Below are positions 1 to 7,519 of a DNA stretch of 34,167 nt, piece by piece; position 1 is the stretch's first letter; the number at the start of each line of letters is the position of its first letter. The position numbers and the translations under genes were made by a program. The notes below the pieces were generated by a model. It saw only the letters and a program-made list of their open reading frames with translations, had not been told where the DNA came from and ran no database searches. The DNA comes from Candidatus Mediterraneibacter merdigallinarum. Its GTDB lineage: Bacteria > Bacillota > Clostridia > Lachnospirales > Lachnospiraceae. The stretch lies in NCBI GenBank assembly GCA_019117305.1, contig DWZZ01000048.1:1-34167 (forward strand), in the 5' to 3' direction.

Positions 1-174
1 TTGCATTTTCATGCTGGTAAATGCCAGCTTTTGCAATGTAGCTTCCTTAACACAGAACCACCGTAAAAATCAGAGAATTTCACTCTCTGTTTCTCACGGG
101 GGTTCTGCAGATTATTTTCTGCTCCGGCGCTGTCACGGCCGGAATATGGATCTGTTCTTCTGTTCCATGCAGAT

Positions 175-318
175 TCAGAAATCCGTCTGACTGCTGAATT
201 CTTTCCACTCTTCGAGCTCAGCCGTCCTCTGACGCAGAGATTCCTCAACCACTTCCACTGCATCTTTTCCAAGTACAAGCCGGAACTGGATATCTCCGGC
301 CTTTACTGTCTCTATAAT
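175..318 (-). pseudogene. C-terminal remnant of an SDR-family oxidoreductase
   Basis: Reading the minus strand just past the stop of the upstream chimera, in the same frame, gives about 47 codons ending in TGA. The peptide contains AGDIQFRLVLGKDAVE and ends EEWKEFSSQTDF. This resembles the tail of classical short-chain dehydrogenases, where a phrase like LRLLLGKDA is followed by a helix and ...STDF. No Rossmann fold or YxxxK catalytic segment is present, so only the last fifth of a gene survives. It abuts the IS21 remnant and was probably cut by that insertion or a later deletion. The next 174 bases to the window edge show no gene, only a weak hairpin with GCTGG/CCAGC arms. The family call rests on the tail alone. 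Confidence 0.5.
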
Positions 319-804
319 TCATCCTCCATTTATTTTACAGGGGATGCAGTCAACTGCTTTATGATACATGCTGTTCTGACGGTTGCACCATCCGATGGCT
401 TCCAGATTCAATTCTGTGATCGTACCAAAAACTCTGCCGGCAAGAAAGTTATCTTTTACAAAGCGGATCAGGCGCTCCACTTTGCCTTTAGTGAAAGGAT
501 GCTTTGGCTTGCAGAGTTTTGTCTGGAAACCGATTGTTTCCATGAACACTTTATAATCTTTCTGCCACAGCGGATGGCCTTCCGGATCCCGCCGGACTAC
601 GACGCTTTTCATGTTATCTGTCAGTATATAGCGTGGGATCCCCATATAAGTAAACGCATGGATCATCCCTATAAAGAGATTTTCCTGCCTGGCATTGGGA
701 AAGAATTCAATATATCTTTCCCCGCAATGATGGCAGATCATAGCAAAACATGCAACCTTATAGGATGTACTAGTATCCGTATCTCCCTGGACAAATCCCC
801 AATG
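319..804 (-). mobile_element. istA: IS21-family istA transposase remnant (integrase core only)
   Basis: The C-terminal half of the chimeric 302-codon ORF matches IstA of IS21 elements. It has the integrase-core phrase RYIEFFPNARQ, the second acidic residue in RYILTDNMKS, and the glutamate in FTKGKVERLIRFVKDNF. The N-terminal helix-turn-helix, the first catalytic aspartate and the partner istB are all absent, so it cannot transpose. No terminal inverted repeats were recognised. It is fused in frame to a histidine kinase fragment on its N-terminal side (junction near residue 141, DHNGI/LHWGF) and stops right at the SDR remnant. Family assignment is fairly sure; the exact borders are estimates. 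Confidence 0.75.
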
Positions 805-1227
805 CAGTATTCCGTTATGATCAAGCACAATCCGTTTTACAATCGCAAGTCCCAGACCGCTTCCCTCGCTGCAGCGTGTCCGGGACGCGTCCAGTCTGCA
901 GAAGCTTTCGAATATTTTCTCCAGATTTTCATCCGGCACACCGGGACCGTCGTCTGCTATATCCAGAAGCAGACGGGAATCCTGTCTTTTCAGCTCAACC
1001 GTCACGCAGCTGCTCTCTTTTGTCCGGTAACGGATTGTATTTATTATAATATTGTCAATCACCCGTCTGAACTCTCTTGCGTCAATTACCGCCCACAGAC
1101 CTTCCCCTTCCTGATTTCCGTCCCCGGATTTTTCTGTAAGGACAGAAACTTTCACTTTGTTTTCTTCCAGATATTCCTGATTCTCTGACAGATAGCCGGA
1201 GATAATAAGTTTCTTTCGTATGGACAT
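805..1227 (-). pseudogene. histidine kinase ATPase-domain remnant fused to IS21 istA
   Basis: The first ~140 residues of the chimeric ORF are a HATPase_c domain. The N box (DNIIINTIRY, about residues 58-67), G1 box (DDGPGVPDE, 92-100), F box (EKIFESF) and G2 box (GSGLGLAIV) are all visible. The sensor, HAMP and His-containing dimerisation parts are missing, and after DHNGI the sequence switches to IstA. An ATG with an upstream GGGGAA could still start translation, so a chimeric protein might be made, but it lacks a phosphorylatable histidine. It is best treated as a broken gene. No response regulator gene lies next to it within the window. Confidence 0.8.
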
Positions 1228-1282
1228 TTCGTATTCCCCATTTCATAACGCAACAGTTCAGCCGTATGTACGGATCACTCTC

Positions 1283-2116
1283 TTATACCTGCAGGACTCC
1301 CAGTACATTTAACAGGATCACCACCGCGCCCAGCGCGATCCGGTACCACCCGAAGATCTGGAAATCATGCTTTTTGACATAATCCATCTGGAACCGCACT
1401 ACTGCGAGAGATATGAGAAAGGCAGTTACCATTCCCACGCCCAGCACCATCAGTTCCGTTCCCGTAAATGCGAAGCCATACTGCAGCACCCGCAGCAGAC
1501 TTGCCCCGAGCATGACGGGAACCGCGAGATAAAAAGTAAACTCCGCAGCCACAGTCCTTGACACACCGATCAGCAAGGCGCCCACAATGGTCGCGCCGGA
1601 TCGGGAAGTCCCCGGAAATACCGCTGCGATCACCTGAAAGACGCCGATAATAAGCACCGCGGATACCGTAAGCTGATCTACGGATGTAATCTTATCCGGT
1701 TTCCCTCTCTTCCATCTCTCGATAAGGATAAAAGCCACACCGAATACGATCAGCGCTATTGCTACCGGCACGGCGTGATAGAAAAGGGCTTCAAAGGTAC
1801 TGTCAAACAACACGCCGATGACAGCGGCAGGAATACACGCCAGCAGGATTTTCCCCCACAGGACCATCTTGTCTTTCTCAATCACGGGCTTCTCTCTGTC
1901 ACGGAACTGAAACGGAAAGAGCCTGTTCCAGAACAACACGACAACAGCAAGAATCGCGCCGAGCTGGATCACCACAAGAAATACGTTTATAAAAGAATCC
2001 GAACCCTTAAGTCTTACAAACTCGTCCAGAATAATCATGTGCCCTGTACTGCTTACGGGCAGCCACTCCGTAATTCCTTCCACGATACCGAATATAACTG
2101 CTTTGAAAAATTCCAT
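1283..2116 (-). CDS. uppP: undecaprenyl-diphosphatase UppP (BacA family)
   Basis: This membrane enzyme dephosphorylates undecaprenyl pyrophosphate so that the lipid carrier can be reused for peptidoglycan and other surface polymers; extra copies give bacitracin resistance. The 277 residues match the usual family length. The two family signatures are present: EGITEWLPVSSTGH near the N-terminus (catalytic glutamates) and PGTSRSGATI around residue 170, plus about eight hydrophobic segments. The start ATG lies directly after an AU-rich tract, and the only plausible Shine-Dalgarno (AGGGGA, 10 nt upstream) sits inside the 3' arm of a long leader hairpin. That suggests control at the leader. The EamA gene lies upstream on the same strand, separated by about 160 nt containing the hairpin. 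Confidence 0.95.
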   Translation of the reverse strand: MEFFKAVIFGIVEGITEWLPVSSTGHMIILDEFVRLKGSDSFINVFLVVIQLGAILAVVVLFWNRLFPFQFRDREKPVIEKDKMVLWGKILLACIPAAVIGVLFDSTFEALFYHAVPVAIALIVFGVAFILIERWKRGKPDKITSVDQLTVSAVLIIGVFQVIAAVFPGTSRSGATIVGALLIGVSRTVAAEFTFYLAVPVMLGASLLRVLQYGFAFTGTELMVLGVGMVTAFLISLAVVRFQMDYVKKHDFQIFGWYRIALGAVVILLNVLGVLQV

Positions 2117-2123
2117 AATAAAA

Positions 2124-2190
2124 ATATCCCCTGTTCTTTATGATCACTGTTGTCTATCATAGACGATGATCATAAATAAACAGGGGATAT
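2124..2190 (-). promoter_or_regulatory. long leader hairpin ending at the uppP start, covering its SD
   Basis: Two matched arm sets are visible: ATATCCCCTGTT with AACAGGGGATAT (12 bp) and TTATGATCA with TGATCATAA (9 bp). A small GTCTA/TAGAC hairpin forms the tip. On the minus strand the structure is followed at once by TTTTATT and then the uppP ATG. It therefore has intrinsic-terminator form, and its 3' arm also holds the AGGGGA that would serve as the uppP Shine-Dalgarno. It may simply terminate the EamA transcript, or it may gate uppP by attenuation or SD masking. Confidence 0.7.
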
Positions 2191-2208
2191 TAGTTAAACA
2201 ATTCTTAA
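2187..2208 (-). promoter_or_regulatory. possible OmpR-type direct repeat upstream of uppP
   Basis: On the minus strand TTAAGAATTGT is followed directly by TTAACTAATAT, so the TTAA cores are 11 nt apart. The first unit matches 9 of 11 bases of the TTAAGAATTCG unit in the three-repeat box upstream of the Ser-rich lipoprotein gene. It lies just before the uppP leader hairpin. The region is AT-rich, so chance is possible. Confidence 0.3.
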
Positions 2209-2278
2209 ATTTTTATATTATGCATAAATGGGTTTTCCTTCAGGTTCCGGAATCTCCGGACCTCCATACTGCAATACC

Positions 2279-3145
2279 TCACAGCAGCGCCATCGCCACC
2301 GTACCGGCAGTGAGCAGCACAAGCCCCAGTGCTTCTTTCCTTCCCAGTTTCTCGCCGAACACAAAATAGGAAAATGCCACCGTCACAAGCACGCTCAGTT
2401 TATCGACCGGCGCTACAATGCTGGCCGGTCCCTCCTGAAGCGCCCGGTAATAGCAGAGCCAGGACGCGCCCGTGGCCACACCGGAGAGACAGATAAACGC
2501 CATTTCCTTTTTTCCGATCCGGGCAGCCTCTTTCTGTTTTCCTGTCACAAAAACCATGCCCCATGCCATAATGAGCACCACGCATGTACGGATAGCGGTT
2601 CCCAGATTGGACTCCACGCCGGAAATGCCGATCTTTCCGAGGATCGCTGTCAGACTGGCAAAAAATGCAGATCCTGCCGCATAAAGAAGCCAGCCTCCCT
2701 TTCCGCTCTTTTTCGTCTCTTCCACATCTTTCTTCTCGATCATCAGAAAAATCCCCGCTGCAATGACAATAACTGCCCCTGCCTTCGGCAGAGATATCCC
2801 CTCCTGCAGGAATATCAGGGCCAGAATAATTGTAAGTACAGTGCTGGATTTGTCAATGGGCACAACTTTATTGATATCTCCGGTCTGCAGTGCTTTGAAA
2901 TAGCACAGCCAGGAAGCTCCTGTTGCAGCTCCCGACAAAACCAGAAAGACAAACGTATATCCGCTGATCGACGAGATCTCAGCAAAGGAGCCGGATACAA
3001 ACACCATGATCCATGAAAAAATAAGGACAACCACCGTGCGCACCGCCGTTGCCACGGTAGAGTCCGTTTTTCTTATCCCGCATTTTGCCAGAATCGAGGT
3101 GACTCCGGCGAAAAATGCAGAACCTATGGCATAAAAAAGCCACAT
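2279..3145 (-). CDS. EamA/DMT-superfamily transporter
   Basis: This is a polytopic inner-membrane protein of 288 residues with ten predicted hydrophobic segments arranged as two homologous EamA halves. Repeat signatures are seen twice: SAFFAGVTSILAK in the first half and SAFFASLTAILGK in the second, each followed by TGASWLCY(F/Y)(K/R)ALQ and a VVPIDK or VAPVDK phrase. Members of the drug/metabolite transporter superfamily move small metabolites; the substrate cannot be read from the sequence. GAGGG stands 8 nt upstream of the ATG, supporting the start. It appears to be a single-gene unit with uppP downstream behind a hairpin. Confidence 0.92.
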   Translation of the reverse strand: MWLFYAIGSAFFAGVTSILAKCGIRKTDSTVATAVRTVVVLIFSWIMVFVSGSFAEISSISGYTFVFLVLSGAATGASWLCYFKALQTGDINKVVPIDKSSTVLTIILALIFLQEGISLPKAGAVIVIAAGIFLMIEKKDVEETKKSGKGGWLLYAAGSAFFASLTAILGKIGISGVESNLGTAIRTCVVLIMAWGMVFVTGKQKEAARIGKKEMAFICLSGVATGASWLCYYRALQEGPASIVAPVDKLSVLVTVAFSYFVFGEKLGRKEALGLVLLTAGTVAMALL

Positions 3146-3214
3146 AACTGATTCCCTCTTTCTCTTATTACATATTCAGCCGGTATCCTGCGCCGGGACC
3201 CCGGCACTGCCTCT

Positions 3215-3244
3215 ATATTAACATGCCGGACAGCACGGACGCAA
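3215..3244 (-). promoter_or_regulatory. candidate promoter of the EamA gene
   Basis: On the minus strand TTGCGT and TAATAT are separated by 18 bp, about 70 nt upstream of the EamA start. The match to sigma-A consensus is moderate. Confidence 0.4.
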
Positions 3245-3288
3245 TCGTCTCGATTTTCTTTACGGAGTACATTTGAATAAGAACATGT

Positions 3289-3296
3289 GGTACAAT
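3289..3296 (+). promoter_or_regulatory. extended -10 element before the nitroreductase gene
   Basis: TGGTACAAT has the TGn extension and a good -10 hexamer, but no clear -35 lies 16-18 bp upstream. It falls inside the first codons of the longest ORF version, which argues that translation starts further downstream. Confidence 0.45.
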
Positions 3297-3328
3297 GGTT
3301 TAAGCTGTTGAACCAAAGGAGTATAACT

Positions 3329-4084
3329 ATGATGGAGCACGAAAGAGAACTCTCTCAGCTCGCTGAAGAGTTTGAGAGCTGCCGTCGGATAAATAAAATG
3401 AATGGAGAAAATCGCATGACAGACTTAATGCAATTAATGAAAGAACGCCACAGTGTACGCCAGTACGAGGACAGACCGCTTGAGGACAGCGTTGTCTCCG
3501 CGCTGGAAGAGGAAATCAAAGTATGCAACAAGGAAAGCGGGCTGCACATCCAGCTTGTGAAAAATGAGCCAAAAGCTTTTGACAGTTTCATGGCTCATTA
3601 CGGAAAGTTCAGCGGCGTCACAGACTACATCGCCATGATCGGGAAAAAAGGCGCTGATCTGGAAGAAAATTGCGGATACTACGGAGAACGTCTTGTCCTG
3701 AAAGCCCAGGAGCTGGGTCTGAATACATGCTGGGTCGCCATGACCTACAGCAAAGTAAAGACCGCTTTCACCATAGACAGCGGAGAGAAGCTGTGCATTG
3801 TCATTTCCCTCGGATACGGAAAGACAAAGGGCGTACCGCATAAGTCAAAATCAGCGGACGCCGTGACAAAAGCCGACGGCTCCGTTCCAGACTGGTTCCG
3901 GAAGGGAACAGAAGCCGCCCTTCTCGCGCCTACTGCAATGAACCAGCAGAAATTCCTGCTTACATTGAACGGAAACAAAGTCTCCGCGAAAGCCGGATTC
4001 GGATTTTATTCAAAAATTGATCTTGGAATCGTAAAATATCATTTTGAAATCGGAGCGGGGAAAGAAAATTTCCAGTGGGCGTAA
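3329..4084 (+). CDS. nitroreductase family protein (TM1586-like)
   Basis: This is a likely FMN-dependent oxidoreductase of the nitroreductase superfamily. The opening phrase MKERHSVRQYEDRPL is the family's phosphate-binding segment. GYYGERLVLKAQELGLNTCWVA is the dimer/FMN helix region, and the second half (EAALLAPTAMNQQKF) matches the two-lobed TM1586 type. The physiological substrate is unknown. Two starts are possible. AAAGGAG sits 7 nt before the ATG chosen here and fits the upstream -10. A second GGAGA lies 8 nt before an in-frame ATG at 3416, where family homology begins. The 29 extra residues are charged and helical. A terminator follows the gene. Confidence 0.85.
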   Translation: MMEHERELSQLAEEFESCRRINKMNGENRMTDLMQLMKERHSVRQYEDRPLEDSVVSALEEEIKVCNKESGLHIQLVKNEPKAFDSFMAHYGKFSGVTDYIAMIGKKGADLEENCGYYGERLVLKAQELGLNTCWVAMTYSKVKTAFTIDSGEKLCIVISLGYGKTKGVPHKSKSADAVTKADGSVPDWFRKGTEAALLAPTAMNQQKFLLTLNGNKVSAKAGFGFYSKIDLGIVKYHFEIGAGKENFQWA

Positions 4085-4107
4085 GCTTTCACCGGACGTC
4101 CTGATAA

Positions 4108-4147
4108 AGAGAGCGGATCTTCTGCAGACTGCAGCGATCCGCTCTCT
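4108..4147. terminator. bidirectional terminator between convergent genes
   Basis: A perfect 12-bp stem, AGAGAGCGGATC with GATCCGCTCTCT, encloses a 16-nt loop containing a CTGCAG repeat. T-rich or A-rich flanks lie on both sides. It sits between the tail-to-tail nitroreductase gene and the small minus-strand gene and can serve both. Confidence 0.75.
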
Positions 4148-4150
4148 TCC

Positions 4151-4327
4151 TTATAAGTTATATTCCTTTTTTCTTTCTGAAGCTTTTATCTCTTTCAGCC
4201 GGTTTGCCAGTTCTCTGTAACAGCGTCTGTATGTTTTTCTGAACATCGGGCACTCTTCTGTTTCAGCCAAGTAAACAAGATTATTCATCATTCCTCTGAT
4301 CAGCATCTTCCGGATTGACATGAGCAT
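4151..4327 (-). CDS. small uncharacterised basic protein (58 aa)
   Basis: I do not recognise the family. The predicted product is short, helical and positively charged, with the phrase CPMFRKTYRRCYRELANRLKE and two cysteines. AAGGAAG lies 7 nt upstream of the chosen ATG, and GGAG suits an alternative ATG two codons later, so translation is plausible. The longest ORF version adds 24 upstream residues without a ribosome binding site. The gene ends against a strong terminator and is divergent from the AraC-type regulator. Expression evidence or conservation would be needed to be sure it is a gene. Confidence 0.5.
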   Translation of the reverse strand: MLMSIRKMLIRGMMNNLVYLAETEECPMFRKTYRRCYRELANRLKEIKASERKKEYNL

Positions 4328-4458
4328 TTCTCCACTTCCTTTCCAACGACCCTTTCTCTTGACTTCATCTCTGTTCCGAAATATAATTTTACAGTACATT
4401 TTTCAGATTATCTATCAGATATCTGTGTAATCTTATAACAATCCTGCGAGGTAATAAA

Positions 4459-5349
4459 ATGGCTGTTTCCATCACATTGAACGATGACCGTTCCGAAAAA
4501 ATCCGCTATAACTATCCCGGGTATCCGATCTATATGCGCGAAGCACTTCTCTCCCAGTACCCGGAATACAGGGCTCCCAGCCACTGGCATGATGATATCG
4601 AGTTTATCTGCGTACTGTCAGGCGGGATGAAATATAATATAAATGGAGAAATCGTGAATCTGAAAAAAGGAGAAGGGATTTTCGTCAATTCGGGGCAGAT
4701 GCATTCTGGCTTTTCGGATGACGGACAGGAATGCGGCTTCCTGTGCCTGCTCTTCCATCCCATGCTGCTGTGCTCTGTATTTCCGTACGAAAATGATTTT
4801 GTGACGCCATTGATTCAAAACAGCCGGACGCCTTATCTGCTGCTTTGCCCGGAGCAGGCACCGGCAGCTGCCTGGCAGCAGGAGATTCTGTCCCGGCTTC
4901 GTCTTCTGTACCGGAACCGGAATTCCCATACCGCTCCTCTGCGCGCCCTGTCGTCCTTCGCCCTGATCTGGTCGCTGCTGCTGGAACACGCTCCTGCGGA
5001 CACCGCGAAAGGGAAGTGGCAGAGTCAGGATCTGACAATTGTGAAAAACATGACCGGATTTATTCAGAAAAATTACAGAAAAAAGATCTCTCTTGCGGAG
5101 ATCGCTTCGTCCGGCGCCGTAGGACAGAGCAAGTGCTGCAGGCTCTTTGCCAGATACTTTTCCCAGTCGCCGAATGAATATCTGAATCATTACCGACTGA
5201 GTAAAAGTCTTGATCTGCTTCACAATACAGATATGTCAGTTACAGAGATCGCTCTGTCTGTCGGATTCGGCGGCGCCAGCTATTTTGCCGAAACATTTCG
5301 CAAAAGGATGGGGATAAGCCCCACGGAGTTCCGCAGGCAGGATCAGTAA
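4459..5349 (+). CDS. AraC-family transcriptional regulator with N-terminal cupin
   Basis: The 296-residue protein has an AraC-type ligand-binding cupin in its first half (SHWHDDIEFICVLSG, then LKKGEGIFVNSGQMHSG). A paired helix-turn-helix occupies the last ~100 residues (ISLAEIASSGAVGQSKCCRLF and MSVTEIALSVGFGGASYFAE, then FRKRMGISPTEFR). Such proteins usually sense a sugar or small metabolite and activate nearby operons; no obvious partner operon lies beside it. GAGG is 8 nt upstream of the ATG. Its last 7 bases overlap the end of the convergent lipoprotein gene. Confidence 0.93.
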   Translation: MAVSITLNDDRSEKIRYNYPGYPIYMREALLSQYPEYRAPSHWHDDIEFICVLSGGMKYNINGEIVNLKKGEGIFVNSGQMHSGFSDDGQECGFLCLLFHPMLLCSVFPYENDFVTPLIQNSRTPYLLLCPEQAPAAAWQQEILSRLRLLYRNRNSHTAPLRALSSFALIWSLLLEHAPADTAKGKWQSQDLTIVKNMTGFIQKNYRKKISLAEIASSGAVGQSKCCRLFARYFSQSPNEYLNHYRLSKSLDLLHNTDMSVTEIALSVGFGGASYFAETFRKRMGISPTEFRRQDQ

Positions 5350-5918
5350 ACTGCTTCGATCTCCACCGTACCAGAGAGTTGTGATATTTCTTCCTCGCCT
5401 GACACTGCGTGGCCCAGCTCATAAAGCGACGGATTCTCGCTGTATTCACCGTAAAACATGACCACATCTCCCCAGGGCGCATAGTATGCCAGGGTTCCGG
5501 TCTCCACCCCCGCCAGAGGGGTATCTGCAGTGTCCAGAGCTTCAGGATAAAATATTTTTTCATTGTCGCTGAAATCCTCGATCTCGACGGAAAGCGGCAG
5601 CTGCGCATAGAGATCTGCCGCTGCTGTGCTGTCATTCAGTTCAAAAATTATTTCGCTGCCGTCTTCCGCCAGGACCCGTATCTGTCGTTTTTCTCCAGAC
5701 ATTGTTTCGTCCTCCTCTCTGTCTGCAGCCCGGTTATCCGGACCTGCTGTTTCTTCCTGACTTTCCTGCAGAGTTTGTTCATTATCTCCACCGTCAGTTT
5801 TCTGTGTGTTCCTGCTTTGCCGGCTCTCTTCCGCACTCTCTCTGCTCTGAGAAGAAGCGCAGCCCCCGGCCAGAAGTATTGTCAGAGCTGCAGATACCAG
5901 CATCCATCTCTTTTTCAT
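5343..5918 (-). CDS. lipoprotein with cyclophilin-like domain
   Basis: The start chosen (MKKRWML) has AGGTG 8-9 nt upstream; an ATG three codons earlier overlaps the MerR stop codon. A signal peptide with lipobox LLAGGC predicts an outer-surface lipoprotein. A charged, disordered linker rich in E, S, Q and D follows (about residues 20-75). The C-terminal ~115 residues look like the bacterial cyclophilin-like fold, with phrases such as LPLSVEIEDFSDNEKIFYP, YYAPWGDVVMFYG and LYELGHAVSGEE. These domains are common beside flavodoxins and reductases; prolyl isomerase activity is not implied. It is the third gene of an operon with an aldo/keto reductase and a MerR regulator. Confidence 0.85.
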   Translation of the reverse strand: MKKRWMLVSAALTILLAGGCASSQSRESAEESRQSRNTQKTDGGDNEQTLQESQEETAGPDNRAADREEDETMSGEKRQIRVLAEDGSEIIFELNDSTAAADLYAQLPLSVEIEDFSDNEKIFYPEALDTADTPLAGVETGTLAYYAPWGDVVMFYGEYSENPSLYELGHAVSGEEEISQLSGTVEIEAVY

Positions 5919-5926
5919 TTTCCACA

Positions 5927-6298
5927 TCACCTCGATTTCTGTTCGTCACTCTGTCTGCCATTTTCTATCTTAAACCGCAGATAATCCATGCGTTCCAGCT
6001 GTTTCTCCCGGAGATGAATCTCGTCCAGCGTAATTCCTCTCTGCCGGTTAAGCATCTGCATGCGCTGCTCTGCCGTATCTTCTTTTTTCAGGAACAGCCG
6101 CATGTATTCCTCTACTTCACTGCTGTCAAATCCGATATCGTGAAGAGTCATGATCATGCTCAGCCGTTCAATATCCTGATCGTCATACTGCCACATGCCC
6201 ATCACTTTCTTTACAGAGCCGCACAGTCCCCAGCTCTCATATTCTCTGAGTATCTCCAGCGGGATCTTATACCGCTCGCTTGCTTCCTGTATCGTCAT
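5927..6298 (-). CDS. MerR-family transcriptional regulator
   Basis: This is a 123-residue regulator with a MerR winged helix at the N-terminus (MTIQEASERYKIPLEILREY, then MWQYDDQDIERLSMI). It continues with a dimerisation helix ending in LREKQLERMDYLRFKIENG. The helix-turn-helix lacks the usual S-R-TLRYYE wording (ILREYESWGLCG), placing it in a divergent subfamily. GGGAG lies 6-7 nt upstream of the start; the longer ORF in the track extends back into the aldo/keto reductase gene. It is 28 nt downstream of that reductase and overlaps the lipoprotein start, so the three are probably co-transcribed. Effector unknown. Confidence 0.85.
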   Translation of the reverse strand: MTIQEASERYKIPLEILREYESWGLCGSVKKVMGMWQYDDQDIERLSMIMTLHDIGFDSSEVEEYMRLFLKKEDTAEQRMQMLNRQRGITLDEIHLREKQLERMDYLRFKIENGRQSDEQKSR

Positions 6299-6326
6299 AT
6301 TGCGCTCCCTTCTGCCTCCTGTCCCG

Positions 6327-7193
6327 TCACTGGACAAAACGGATATTATAAAGCCGGTACACTTCCGCCAGGCTCCGTATCTTGAGAATCTGGCTTTTTC
6401 CGCTGTCCATCCGGCTGATCTGCACCATATCTTCCGGCGCCAGTTCAAAGTCATCTATGTCAAAATTCTGCCGGATTCTTTCTTCATGCACCGATTTCGG
6501 AATGGCAATAATGCCCTTCTGCCTGAGCCATCTTAAGATAACCTGCGCAGGCTGTTTTCCGTATTTTTCCCCGATTCCCGCAAGCATCGCATTGGTAAAT
6601 ATTCCATTTGCGCCTTCCGCAAAGGGAGCCCATGCCATAGCTTTTATATCATACTGCTCCATCACCTCTCTTAAATCTTTCTGCTGGCAGAACGGATGAA
6701 GCTCGATCTGATTTACCGCAGGCACAACTTCGCTGTTCAGGATAAGATCCACAAGCCGGTCGGCCTCAAAATTGCATACTCCGATTGCCCTGATCTTTTT
6801 CTCCCGGTACAGTTCTTCCATCGCCCTCCAGCTTCCGTAATAATCCCCGTAAGGCATATGAATGAGATACAGATCAAGATAATCTGTCCCAAGATTCTCC
6901 AGTGTCTTCTGAAAAGAGCGCTTCGTCTTCTCATACCCTGCGTCCTGGATCCATACTTTGGATGTAAGGAACACTTCCTGTCTGGAAATACCGCTCTCTC
7001 TTACTGCTTCCCCTACCGCCCGTTCATTGCCGTAGCAGGCCGCAGTGTCAATCAGGCGGTATCCTGTCTGCAAGGCCGTAAGAACACTTTCCCTGCATTC
7101 TTTTTCGTCCGTAATCTGGAACACCCCGAAGCCAAGCCGGGGCATTTCTGTCCCGTTATTCAGACATATTACACATTCATTCCTGTTTTCCAT
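6327..7193 (-). CDS. aldo/keto reductase
   Basis: This NAD(P)H-dependent carbonyl reductase has a TIM-barrel fold and 288 residues. The catalytic tetrad can be placed: Asp in RLIDTAACYGNE, Tyr in the same phrase, Lys in FLTSKVW and His in LYLIHMPYG. The cofactor-binding C-terminal phrase AIPKSVHEERIRQNFDIDDF is typical of the 2,5-diketo-gluconate reductase branch. Translation probably starts at MENRNE, preceded by AAGGGAAG; the longer track version adds 20 residues with no family match. It is the first gene of the operon with MerR and the cyclophilin-like lipoprotein. The physiological substrate is unknown. Confidence 0.92.
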   Translation of the reverse strand: MENRNECVICLNNGTEMPRLGFGVFQITDEKECRESVLTALQTGYRLIDTAACYGNERAVGEAVRESGISRQEVFLTSKVWIQDAGYEKTKRSFQKTLENLGTDYLDLYLIHMPYGDYYGSWRAMEELYREKKIRAIGVCNFEADRLVDLILNSEVVPAVNQIELHPFCQQKDLREVMEQYDIKAMAWAPFAEGANGIFTNAMLAGIGEKYGKQPAQVILRWLRQKGIIAIPKSVHEERIRQNFDIDDFELAPEDMVQISRMDSGKSQILKIRSLAEVYRLYNIRFVQ

Positions 7194-7472
7194 TTTCCGT
7201 CTTCCCTTTCTTTTATCCGATATTTTATCTGTATAAATAAATGATATATTCATTCACATGCCGTGTCTAATGCTTGTTTTTTTGTTTCAGAAATGCTTGT
7301 GCCGTATTTCTCATTTTCCGGATTTCCTGATGGTTGACCTCCACAAAATTTCATGTGCGGTAAAGTAACACAGAAATTTGACGGGCAACAGTCCACCATT
7401 CCGTAATTCTCAAATAAAGATATATACTTACGCAACCAGACCTAACATTTTTTGCCCGCCATAGTTGGTGGA
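7194..7472. other. intergenic stretch without recognisable gene
   Basis: This AT-rich spacer lies between two divergent units. A 61-codon minus-strand ORF is present but has no ribosome binding site or recognisable domain, so it is not called. No terminal repeats or insertion-sequence remnants were recognised. Confidence 0.5.
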
Positions 7473-7497
7473 ACTTTTGAAAAGTCAAAAGTATAAT
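7473..7497 (+). promoter_or_regulatory. operator and -10 of the XRE-ABC operon
   Basis: A perfect inverted repeat, ACTTTTGA-aaag-TCAAAAGT, ends on the first base of a consensus TATAAT. The dyad occupies the promoter spacer, so a protein bound there would block RNA polymerase. No good -35 is visible; TGGAAC stands 17 bp upstream. The obvious candidate ligand is the XRE protein encoded next, by autorepression. Confidence 0.7.
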
Positions 7498-7519
7498 GAT
7501 ATCAGGAGGTGTGAAAAGT

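Noticed and set aside
9-278. 89-codon minus-strand ORF at the left edge
   Set aside because: Out of frame with the SDR-like tail, no SD, composition of a shadow frame.
361-1188. 275-codon plus-strand ORF opposite the kinase/istA chimera
   Set aside because: It is the antisense shadow of a minus-strand frame with clear HATPase and integrase motifs; no domain or ribosome binding site of its own.
7250-7435. 61-codon minus-strand ORF in the spacer before the XRE operon
   Set aside because: No SD, no recognisable motif, weak coding character.
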